A stretch of DNA of 64,000 nt from assembly GCA_016291135.1 (NCBI GenBank), contig JAEFAE010000004.1, forward strand, positions 1-64,000. The letters are read 5' to 3'. The first letter of the stretch is position 1, and each line of letters starts with the position of its first letter. This document shows positions 9,449 through 16,800 of the stretch, one piece after another. Origin of the DNA: Bacteroidales bacterium (GTDB lineage Bacteria; Bacteroidota; Bacteroidia; Bacteroidales; F082). The position numbers were made by a program, and so were the translations under genes. Below the pieces are notes generated by a model. That model ran no database searches, was not told the origin of the DNA, and was given only the letters and a program-made list of their open reading frames with translations.

Positions 9449-11483
9449 CACGAACAAGTTCCTTGATGATGTTAAAGCATTGGGAAGGAAAAACTCTACC
9501 ACTTTGGGCTTTATGCCCGAAGGTGGATTTGAGGACCATGCTCGGAACAAGTGTATTATTATCGCGCGCCAAGAGGATGAACTTCTCGGTTATCTGATGT
9601 ATCGTGTCGTTTCCCGTTATTCTCGAATAAGCATTGTGCATTTATGCGTGGTAGATGCCTTTAGAGGAAAAGGCGTTTCGACATCATTGCTGAATGCCCT
9701 AAAAGGGAAATACGAAAAGTTGTTTAGAGGCATCTCGTTAAGTTGTAGGAAGGATTTTACCCATGCAACAGCTATGTGGGAGAAATACGGTTTCACACCA
9801 ATAAAAGAGGTCAGAAGTCGGAGTTTTGATGAAAACTATCTGAATACCTGGTGGTACGATTTTCATCAGCCAGATTTGTTTTCTCATGCCTCTTATGAAA
9901 CGTCCAAAGTTAAAGCGTTACTTGACACAAATATTATTGTAAAGCTTAGAGATGCGAAAGACAATGCTCCTCAAAATCCAACAGAGGATCCTCGCGGTTT
10001 GTTGGCTGACTGGCTTGTTGATGAAGCAGAATTGTGCTATTCATCGGAAGTTTACAATGAAGTAAATCGTGATAATGATTCCCAACGGGCTAAACATACC
10101 AGAGAATTTCTACCGAATTACATACAGGTTCAATTCGATTCAGACGAGCAAAACCGAATTGCTTCAGAATTGGAAACAATCATACACGGTAATTCGGCAA
10201 ATGATGTTTCTGATAGGAAGCAACTTGCATCATGTATAGCCTCACATACGCCCTATTTTATCACTTATGATGAAGGAATACTGAACAAGAAAGACGATAT
10301 CGAATCAAGCTATTCAATTCAAATATTTAATCCTCAAGAATTTATAATCCAAATTGATCAGCTTTTACATGCAGATGAGTATTTGCCCAATCAAATAAAG
10401 GGCGTTGTTTTTCATTCGGTTTCCAAACTTAATCCTAAAGACATGCAATTTTGTATTGACAAGTTTTGGAAGCAACATGACGGAGAGGCAAAAAACTCAT
10501 TTTCAAATTTAGTGTCTCAAATAATAAATAGTGCTAATGGAAGGCTCTTTACAGTAAGGAAACAAGAGGAAATTATCGCATTTTATGGCATTTCAAAGGA
10601 ACAGAATCAAGAGATTGTTGAGTTTATTCGAGTAATTGACAACTCGTCTTGTAATTCTTTGTTTTGTCAGATTGTGTTTGATGTTTTAAGCAATAGTTTG
10701 AAAGATGATAAAGAAAAAGTTCTCATAAGGGAATCTTATTTGAAGACAGAATGGAAAAACATTCTTGTAAAATTTGGTTTTATTCAATCACAAGATGGTT
10801 ACACCAAGTTTGCTTTAAATCGGCAAATTAATAGGCAAAAGTTGAAGTCGATTATTCAAGAATCAAACATTCCACTTGAAGTTGATGATAGCGATGAAGC
10901 CGGTTTGATAAAAGTAGAAAAGCTTTTGTTCCCATTAAAAATATCAGGACTTACTATTCCAACATATATCATACCGATAAAGTCTTATTGGGCAGGGCAA
11001 TTGTTTGATTATGGCATTGCTGGTGAAGATATGTTTGGAGCAGATCCAAACAAGTTGTGGAGTTTTGAGAATGTGTATTATAGACATGTTAACCCTTTGC
11101 ATGAAAATGCACCTGCTCGAATTCTGTGGTATGTCAGTGGTGGAGACAAGGGTTTTTCTCGGTCGAAGACCATCGTGGCTTCTTCGTATCTTACTGAAGT
11201 TCAAACAGGAAAGCCGAAAGAACTGTTCAGATTGTACAAACATTATGGTATCTATGAGTGGAATCATATCTATGAATTGTGTAATAAAGATATCACCAAG
11301 GACATTAAAGTTCTGAAGTTTAGCCATACTGAAGTATTTGATAATCCTGTTAGTTATGAAAAAGTGATGGAGGTGTTTAAAAACAATGGAAGACCCACAA
11401 ATACGTTTGTGTCACCGGTAATTGTTTCAGAATCAATCTATTTTGAGATTTATAATTTAGGAAAACGGAGAAAATCGGAATGA
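9426..11483 (+). CDS. GNAT acetyltransferase-PIN nuclease multidomain protein
   Basis: 685 residues. Residues 1-145 form a GNAT fold with the acetyl-CoA loop RGKGVS (80-85) and the usual MWEKYGF near 118-123. Residues 162-300 form a PIN-like ribonuclease domain with the acidic set D167 (LLDTN), E212 (VYNE), D263 (SDRKQLA) and D282 (TYDEG). Around 360-470 is a second region resembling a degenerate GNAT. The last 150 residues (ILWYVSGGDKGF onward) look PUA/EVE-like; this is the least certain part. Together they suggest a toxin-like RNase combined with an acetyltransferase and possibly a modified-base reader. Its start overlaps the HNH gene by 23 bp, and its stop shares ATGA with the ASCH gene, so translation is probably coupled. 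Confidence 0.75.
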   Translation: MTIEFIDNTNKFLDDVKALGRKNSTTLGFMPEGGFEDHARNKCIIIARQEDELLGYLMYRVVSRYSRISIVHLCVVDAFRGKGVSTSLLNALKGKYEKLFRGISLSCRKDFTHATAMWEKYGFTPIKEVRSRSFDENYLNTWWYDFHQPDLFSHASYETSKVKALLDTNIIVKLRDAKDNAPQNPTEDPRGLLADWLVDEAELCYSSEVYNEVNRDNDSQRAKHTREFLPNYIQVQFDSDEQNRIASELETIIHGNSANDVSDRKQLASCIASHTPYFITYDEGILNKKDDIESSYSIQIFNPQEFIIQIDQLLHADEYLPNQIKGVVFHSVSKLNPKDMQFCIDKFWKQHDGEAKNSFSNLVSQIINSANGRLFTVRKQEEIIAFYGISKEQNQEIVEFIRVIDNSSCNSLFCQIVFDVLSNSLKDDKEKVLIRESYLKTEWKNILVKFGFIQSQDGYTKFALNRQINRQKLKSIIQESNIPLEVDDSDEAGLIKVEKLLFPLKISGLTIPTYIIPIKSYWAGQLFDYGIAGEDMFGADPNKLWSFENVYYRHVNPLHENAPARILWYVSGGDKGFSRSKTIVASSYLTEVQTGKPKELFRLYKHYGIYEWNHIYELCNKDITKDIKVLKFSHTEVFDNPVSYEKVMEVFKNNGRPTNTFVSPVIVSESIYFEIYNLGKRRKSE

Positions 11484-11905
11484 AACGACATAAATATTTG
11501 TTTATTGCAGTAAAACCAGAATATGCTTACAAGCTTGTTTCTGGAGAAAAGGATATTGAGCTTAGAAAAACAAAACCTCATGTTCAAGCAGGTGATTATG
11601 CCATTATATATGCATCTGCACCTGCGAAAGTCGTTTTAGGATATGGAAAAATAAAGAGAATAATACTATGCTCTCCCCAAGAAATGTGGGCTAATTTCTC
11701 TTCACGATTGGGGATAAAAGAACAAGATTATTTGATGTACTATAAGAATTCAAATAAATCTGTTGGGATAGAATTTGAAATGATAAAACCAATAAAACCT
11801 ATCAGTTTGGCGGAACTGCGACGTGTCGATCCAAACTTTCATCCTCCTCAAATCTATAGGTATGTTTCAAATGAAGAAATACGTAAAGTGTTGGTAAATG
11901 AGTAG
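11480..11905 (+). CDS. ASCH-domain protein
   Basis: 141 residues, essentially a single ASCH (PUA-like) domain. The hallmark strand-helix-strand is LFIAVKPEYAYKLVSGEK followed by IELRKTKP, and the second half has GDYAIIYAS. ASCH domains bind RNA or modified nucleotides, and some hydrolyse N4-acetylcytidine or RNA. A GNAT encoded immediately upstream therefore makes an acetylated-nucleoside substrate conceivable, though this is speculation. It shares a 4-base ATGA overlap with the GNAT-PIN gene and is the last gene of the AT-rich operon. The next gene, 54 bp downstream on the same strand, is GC-rich and chromosomal in character. I see no hairpin terminator between them. Confidence 0.8.
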   Translation: MKRHKYLFIAVKPEYAYKLVSGEKDIELRKTKPHVQAGDYAIIYASAPAKVVLGYGKIKRIILCSPQEMWANFSSRLGIKEQDYLMYYKNSNKSVGIEFEMIKPIKPISLAELRRVDPNFHPPQIYRYVSNEEIRKVLVNE

Positions 11906-11959
11906 TTTATTTATGCAAATTATCCATGGTGTTGCAACTCTAAATCAATTCAAGACAAC

Positions 11960-13354
11960 ATGAAAAGGCTTTTCGTAATACTGCTTGCCGCCTTCCTGTT
12001 TTGCGGCAGCCTGCAAACGCAAGCGCAGAACGACAGCATCACGCTGTATTTCAGTGCGGAGGAGATGCCCGACCTTATCAAGTGTCTGCCTCCTCCGCCG
12101 GATACGATCGGGGTGGACTTTGCCCACGACATCCTGCGTTACATGTGGGGCAAGACGCAACGCAGCGATTCGGCCCGCGCCGCCATCGCCTACCGCGATG
12201 CCGTGTGGAATTACGACTCGCTCTTTGTGGAGTTTGACGTTCCGTTTGGCCTGAAAATCTCCAAGGAGGGCACCCCCGAGATTTACAAGTATCTGGTGAA
12301 CAGTCTCTCCACCATCGACCAGACCCGTGTCGAGCCGAAGGCATTCTATCATCGCAAGCGCCCGTTTGAGCGTTTCCGGGAGCACATGCTTACGGTGTAT
12401 GAGGAGAAGTATCTGTCGGGCGAAGGCTCCTATCCTTCGGGCCATAGCCAACGTGGCTATGCGACGGCCTTGCTGCTCTCGGAGGTCAATCCCGCCAATG
12501 CCGACACCATCATGGCTCGGGGCTTCATGTATGGAGAGAGCCGTGTCATCGTGGGTGCCCATTGGCAGAGCGACGTTGATGCGAGCCGCCTTTGCGCTGC
12601 CATCGGCCTGACGCGCCTGCATACCAGCCCGGCGTTCCTCGAACAGCTCGGAAAGGCCCAAGCGGAGTTCCAACGGCTGACGGGAGCGTTGTCATCCACC
12701 GACGATGCCAGTCAGTTCGTGAACCTGACGGATGTCGTCCCCGATGCCATCTTGGAAATCCGTTATTACAGCACCTATAACTTCGTCGGTGCCCGTGTGG
12801 ACGGCTATCTGGAACCTACGGCCTTGCTCACCCGCCAGGCTGCCGACAGCCTTCGTGCCGTCAGTGACGACTTGATGAAACAGGGCTATCGGTTGAAGAT
12901 CTTCGATGCCTACCGTCCGCAATGTGCTGTTGACCATTTCGTGCGTTGGGCCGCTGATGTCAACGATACGCTCATGAAGCCTTATTTCTATCCCGAGGTG
13001 CCTCGCGACAGGCTTTTCGAGCTGGGCTATATCGCCAAGAAGAGCGGTCACACCCGTGGCTCCACGGTCGATCTCACCTTGTTCGACATGGCTACGGAAA
13101 AGGAAGTGGACATGGGTGGCACCTTCGACTGGTTTGGCCTTGAGAGCCATCCGGATTTCGGTGGCAACCCGAACACGGGGAAATACATTCCCAATGACCG
13201 CATCACCGAGGAACAGTTTCACAATCGCATGATCCTACGTGAGGCGATGCTGCGCCATGGCTTCAAGCCCATCGGTGAGGAGTGGTGGCACTTTACGTTG
13301 AAGGATGAGCCGTTCCCCAACACCTATTTCACCTTCCCGGTGAAGAAACTGTAA
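11960..13354 (+). CDS. Secreted PAP2 phosphatase-VanX D-Ala-D-Ala dipeptidase fusion
   Basis: 464 residues with a Sec signal peptide (cleavage near QTQAQ, about residue 23). Residues 40-235 are a class A acid phosphatase/PAP2 domain with all three motifs: K127 to RP134-135, PSGH 159-162, and SR194-195 with H201 and D205. Residues 250-464 are a peptidase M15D (VanX/DdpX) domain: AYRP with R319, the zinc motif S-GH364-xx-G-xxx-D371, and EWWH441-444. Both active sites look complete. The substrates would be phosphomonoesters (possibly lipid-linked) and D-Ala-D-Ala in the periplasm, so a cell-wall turnover or recycling role is plausible. It is unlikely to be a vancomycin resistance gene, because no vanH, vanA or vanRS neighbours exist. 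A strong hairpin directly follows the stop. Confidence 0.88.
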   Translation: MKRLFVILLAAFLFCGSLQTQAQNDSITLYFSAEEMPDLIKCLPPPPDTIGVDFAHDILRYMWGKTQRSDSARAAIAYRDAVWNYDSLFVEFDVPFGLKISKEGTPEIYKYLVNSLSTIDQTRVEPKAFYHRKRPFERFREHMLTVYEEKYLSGEGSYPSGHSQRGYATALLLSEVNPANADTIMARGFMYGESRVIVGAHWQSDVDASRLCAAIGLTRLHTSPAFLEQLGKAQAEFQRLTGALSSTDDASQFVNLTDVVPDAILEIRYYSTYNFVGARVDGYLEPTALLTRQAADSLRAVSDDLMKQGYRLKIFDAYRPQCAVDHFVRWAADVNDTLMKPYFYPEVPRDRLFELGYIAKKSGHTRGSTVDLTLFDMATEKEVDMGGTFDWFGLESHPDFGGNPNTGKYIPNDRITEEQFHNRMILREAMLRHGFKPIGEEWWHFTLKDEPFPNTYFTFPVKKL

Positions 13355-13388
13355 AACAAAGCGCGCCTCATTCGAGGCGCGCTTTGTT
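13355..13388. terminator. Bidirectional terminator hairpin
   Basis: A 15-bp perfect stem starting with AACAAAGCGCGCCTC, a 4-base ATTC loop, and A/T-rich ends on both sides. It sits between the convergent PAP2-VanX and duplicated-lipoprotein genes and begins right after the stop codon of the former. Confidence 0.9.
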
Positions 13389-13426
13389 GTTTGCGAAGTT
13401 TGGGACGGTTGTTTCAGCATGAAAGA

Positions 13427-14878
13427 TCACTTGCCGTAATAGGCTTGGTACACCGTCTCCAGGATGTCATGGAATTTCTCCATGGTGCCATCGGCGTCAC
13501 GACGGGCCCACCAGTAAAGGAACATCTCGCCCGTGTTGCCATAGACGTAGGTGTCGTCTTCGAGAGCATCGCTCATGTCTCCAAGGAATCCATTGGCGAT
13601 GGTGCCGTATGCCTGGCCTCGGGTTTCCATGATGCTCTGGAGCACCGCCTCCTTGTCCTCGCAGACGTTCTTGTCGTTGAGGCCGTCATAAAGGCCTTTC
13701 ATGATGAACATCTGACGTTTGAGGTACTCATCCACAAGGGGTCTCGTCTTTTCTATGAACTTCTTGTCAGCCACCACTTTCTTGGCCAGGTTGCCTAAGT
13801 ATTGGATGGCTTCGGGGTTGTAGCGTCCGAAGTCGTAGGGGGCCTCCAGCTCCCAACGGTTGTAGTGGTGGGGACCCGAGACGTAAAGGTCACAGGGAAG
13901 CATGCGGTTGAGGGTCTTCAGCGAAATGAGCGAGAAGAGGTGGCTTCCGGTCACGCGGATGGCGCATTCCGGCCAATAGTCGAATTCATTTCCCAAGACG
14001 TGGTACGTCTTGTCGAGGTTGGAAGCAGCCTCCCGGAACATGTTGACGGCATCGTTCTCTTTGATGCGTTCATTGGCCTGCACAGGCTCGTCCGGTTCCA
14101 ACTCGTAATAGTAACTGGTTTCGCCCATCTCTTCGTCTTCATATTCGTATGGGAAATAAAAATCGTCTGCAACGAAATTGTAATCAGGGTAATAGGCCTT
14201 GAAGATCGTACTTAGGCCATCGTAGAATTGGTCGATGGTGCCGTCGCTCCAACGTCTTGCCCAGAAATACATGAATTCGTAGTTGAAGTAGTTATAAATG
14301 CCTAATTCGTCGTAGAGATCGATTTCTTCCAAGAAATAGAAAAGTCCGTCGGTGTAGCCGTAGTTCTCGATCATGTCTTCAAACATGTATTCACGGCCTT
14401 CCTTTTCGAACACGCTTTCGTCATACATCAAGTCGTGGAGGACCATCATGATGTGCATTTGTTCGTAGAGGTATTTGTCCACCAACGGTTTGCTGGCGGC
14501 AACGAACTTCTTGTCGGCGACCACCTTCTTGGCGAGGTCGGCGAGGTACTGGATGGCTTGCGGGTTGTAGTGACCGAATTCGTCACTGTAGAGATCCCAT
14601 TGTCCGTCATGGTGAGGACCACTAACGTATAGTGGGCAGGGGAGCATCTTCTGCAACTCGTCGAGGGAGATGAGCGAGGCGAGATGGCCGCCGATGTTAC
14701 GGATACCACCCTCTGGCCAATAGTCGTAATCGTTGATGGTGAGCGTGGTGTTGTCGAGGTTCATGGCGGCTTCTTTGAACCGTTTGGCATTCTTGTCGCC
14801 GCAGGAGCTGAATGCGAATAGGATGGCGATGGCGAAGCATGCGAACACCCCGTTGCGAATGGTAAAGTTTTTTGTCAT
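13427..14878 (-). CDS. Lipoprotein with tandem internal duplication, unknown function
   Basis: 483 residues from the ATG that begins MTKNFTIRNG; longer in-frame versions have no signal sequence and pass the promoter. The N-terminus is a lipoprotein signal with the lipobox FSSC, followed by GDKN. The mature protein has two homologous halves. Each carries a DYWPE motif, LISL with a MLPC-LYVSGPHH block, a YNP-AIQYL helix and a KKVVADKKF helix. The duplicated unit is about 200 residues and the copies are clearly diverged. An acidic linker (YEYEDEEMGE) separates them. I do not recognise the family. An outer-membrane or periplasmic lipoprotein is likely. It is probably transcribed alone from the TATTTTTG promoter just upstream. 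Confidence 0.8.
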   Translation of the reverse strand: MTKNFTIRNGVFACFAIAILFAFSSCGDKNAKRFKEAAMNLDNTTLTINDYDYWPEGGIRNIGGHLASLISLDELQKMLPCPLYVSGPHHDGQWDLYSDEFGHYNPQAIQYLADLAKKVVADKKFVAASKPLVDKYLYEQMHIMMVLHDLMYDESVFEKEGREYMFEDMIENYGYTDGLFYFLEEIDLYDELGIYNYFNYEFMYFWARRWSDGTIDQFYDGLSTIFKAYYPDYNFVADDFYFPYEYEDEEMGETSYYYELEPDEPVQANERIKENDAVNMFREAASNLDKTYHVLGNEFDYWPECAIRVTGSHLFSLISLKTLNRMLPCDLYVSGPHHYNRWELEAPYDFGRYNPEAIQYLGNLAKKVVADKKFIEKTRPLVDEYLKRQMFIMKGLYDGLNDKNVCEDKEAVLQSIMETRGQAYGTIANGFLGDMSDALEDDTYVYGNTGEMFLYWWARRDADGTMEKFHDILETVYQAYYGK

Positions 14879-14907
14879 AATGATTGTGTTTTTGAGTTTC
14901 GTTGGCT

Positions 14908-14915
14908 CAAAAATA
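14908..14915 (-). promoter_or_regulatory. Bacteroidota -7 promoter element for the duplicated lipoprotein
   Basis: Minus-strand TATTTTTG fits TAnnTTTG and ends 29 bases before the start codon. No clear TTTG -33 box is visible. Confidence 0.6.
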
Positions 14916-14934
14916 CAATAATAATTGACATTTT

Positions 14935-16644
14935 TTACATTTTTATGATTTTCCTTGCGATCACGCCTTGTTTTGTTGTGACTCTCAACACATAGATGCC
15001 TGGGCACAACCCCTCCAGGTTTCCACGGCCATCCGTTGTAATTTCTTCTACAAGCCTCCCGTCAGGAGTATAGACGGACGCTTCCGTCATGTCCGCGCAT
15101 CGGATGATGAATTGGTTGTGGGTGGGGTTGGGAAATACCATGATGTCGGTCGTTGCGGATTCGGACAGGGCATCCCAGGTAGGCACCTGTTGTATGGCCG
15201 CTAGGGCGTCGATGCGACCGATGCCCGTGACGTTGCTTTTGTGAGGGGTTAGCTTGACGGCAGTCTCTTCGAGGATGCGGCAGATGTCGGCGGGCAGCAG
15301 CTCGGGGTTCTTGTTGAGCATCAAAGCGATGACCCCGGCCAGGCAGGGCGTGGCCTGTGAGGTGCCGTCCATGTCGCAGTAGCCATCGGTGGTCAGGTAG
15401 TCGAGTGACTTGATGCCCACCCCCGGGGCGCAGAGGTCGGGACGGATCAGCCCGATGCCGGGCTCGAAGGGGTAGTCGCCGAACTCAGTTTCGGTCCAGG
15501 TGACGGGGCCCCGGGAGGTGAAATAGGCAGCGATGTCATGGTTATCGACGGCACCAACGGCAATAACACAGCTTACTTCCCCTGGGTTCTCAAGCTGGTC
15601 AGGATCCAGATAGGGTGGGGGACAGCTGGCCGGGACCCGGATGTTGTTTGGGATGGGGCAATAGAATTGGATGTGGCCTTCGTTGCCGGCACAAACGGCG
15701 GCAACGATGCCTGCGTCCAACACGGAGCAGCAGGTGCGGCGGAGCAATTCCTTGTCGGTGATCTCGGCGTTGACCATGCCCAGCGACATGCTGATGAGGT
15801 CGCAGCCGTGTTCCACGCTCCACTCCATGCCGCCTGCGATGTTGACCGCTCCGCCAAAGCCGTCGGCATCGATGCTCTTGACGCACATCAAGGTGGCCTC
15901 GGGTGCCATTCCCGTCAGCGATCCAGCCGTGCCGTCACCCAAGACGGTGCCGGCACAATGGGTGCCATGCCCCTTGTCGTCCATGGGGTCGTCATCGTCG
16001 TTGACAACGTCATAGCCGTGGTGTGGAAACGCCTCGCCTCCATCCCAGAGATGGTCTGCCAGGTCGAGGTGGTCGTAGTTGACGCCGGAATCGACGACCG
16101 CCACCACCACGCCTTGGCCCCGATAACCCAACTCCCACACCTGGTCGGCGTTCACCTGATAGACATTGGGCGTGGTCTCCCGATCGGGAGAAGCAGCCCG
16201 AGCCGGCGTTGTCTCCGGAATCAGGTTTTCCTTGTGGTCAAGGCCGATCATGGCGATGTCGGGGCGTCTCGCCAAGTCCTGGATCACGTCCTTGGTGGCG
16301 GCAAAAGAAAGGGCGTTGGCCGTCCAGAGCGTTTTTGGAGCGGAGACCAACCGGTGCTGTTCCAGCCCGGAAAGATACTGTTTCAGATCGTTTTGCGAAG
16401 CCTCGCTGAAGGCCTTCAGTTCGTGGACGACCCTCTCGCGTCGCTCGGCACGGCTGGGACAGTAGGCAACCCGATGGTTCAGCAGGGTGCGGTCGTATTG
16501 CGAATGCATCAGTACGACGACCTCGATCTGCTCGTCGTGAGCGCGTTGGGCCATCTCCTTTTCCAAACGGACGTCAATATAGGCCTGTGACCGACCCAAG
16601 AGGGCGGCGGTTAACAGCAGGAACAGCAAGGGGATTCTTTTCAT
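14935..16644 (-). CDS. Secreted subtilisin-like (S8) protease with T9SS sorting domain
   Basis: 569 residues: Sec signal peptide (cleavage near GRSQA), an inhibitor-like propeptide to about residue 165, then the peptidase S8 domain with D185 (VVDSG), H226 (GHGTH), oxyanion N321 (CAGNEG) and S429 (GTSQATP), all intact. The last 75 residues are a T9SS type A sorting domain (VFPNPTHNQF to the final KIIKM). It is therefore predicted to be exported and attached to, or released at, the outer surface as a broad-specificity endopeptidase. It is a close paralogue of the minus-strand S8 gene 4 kb downstream, and is divergent from the C10 protease gene between them. Cys residues in the catalytic domain (YCPIP, SCPPPY) are shared with the paralogue. 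Confidence 0.92.
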   Translation of the reverse strand: MKRIPLLFLLLTAALLGRSQAYIDVRLEKEMAQRAHDEQIEVVVLMHSQYDRTLLNHRVAYCPSRAERRERVVHELKAFSEASQNDLKQYLSGLEQHRLVSAPKTLWTANALSFAATKDVIQDLARRPDIAMIGLDHKENLIPETTPARAASPDRETTPNVYQVNADQVWELGYRGQGVVVAVVDSGVNYDHLDLADHLWDGGEAFPHHGYDVVNDDDDPMDDKGHGTHCAGTVLGDGTAGSLTGMAPEATLMCVKSIDADGFGGAVNIAGGMEWSVEHGCDLISMSLGMVNAEITDKELLRRTCCSVLDAGIVAAVCAGNEGHIQFYCPIPNNIRVPASCPPPYLDPDQLENPGEVSCVIAVGAVDNHDIAAYFTSRGPVTWTETEFGDYPFEPGIGLIRPDLCAPGVGIKSLDYLTTDGYCDMDGTSQATPCLAGVIALMLNKNPELLPADICRILEETAVKLTPHKSNVTGIGRIDALAAIQQVPTWDALSESATTDIMVFPNPTHNQFIIRCADMTEASVYTPDGRLVEEITTDGRGNLEGLCPGIYVLRVTTKQGVIARKIIKM

Positions 16645-16759
16645 CGTGATTCGGATTTATTAGCGTAGATTGTTTGAAACAATGCCGGCGTATTTTAGGT
16701 GTAAAAATAATAAATAAAATAACATGATGCTTTTTTTATACGGTTGTTATTTTTTTGAC

Positions 16760-16767
16760 TAATTTTG
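16760..16767 (+). promoter_or_regulatory. Bacteroidota -7 element for the C10 protease
   Basis: TAATTTTG followed by CA, 33 bases before the ATG of the C10 peptidase. The region between this gene and the divergent S8 gene is very AT-rich and includes a small TTGTTT/AAACAA inverted repeat at about 16669-16681. Confidence 0.6.
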
Positions 16768-16800
16768 CACCCATTGTATCCGAATACCAACGAAATAATT

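Noticed and set aside
1-11905. Prophage or integrative element
   Set aside because: AT-rich and foreign-looking, but no integrase, phage structural gene, transposase or flanking attachment repeat is visible. The left edge is outside the window.
11960-13354. Vancomycin resistance gene (vanX)
   Set aside because: There is no vanHA or vanRS context, and the domain is fused to a phosphatase with a signal peptide, so a wall-turnover role is more likely.
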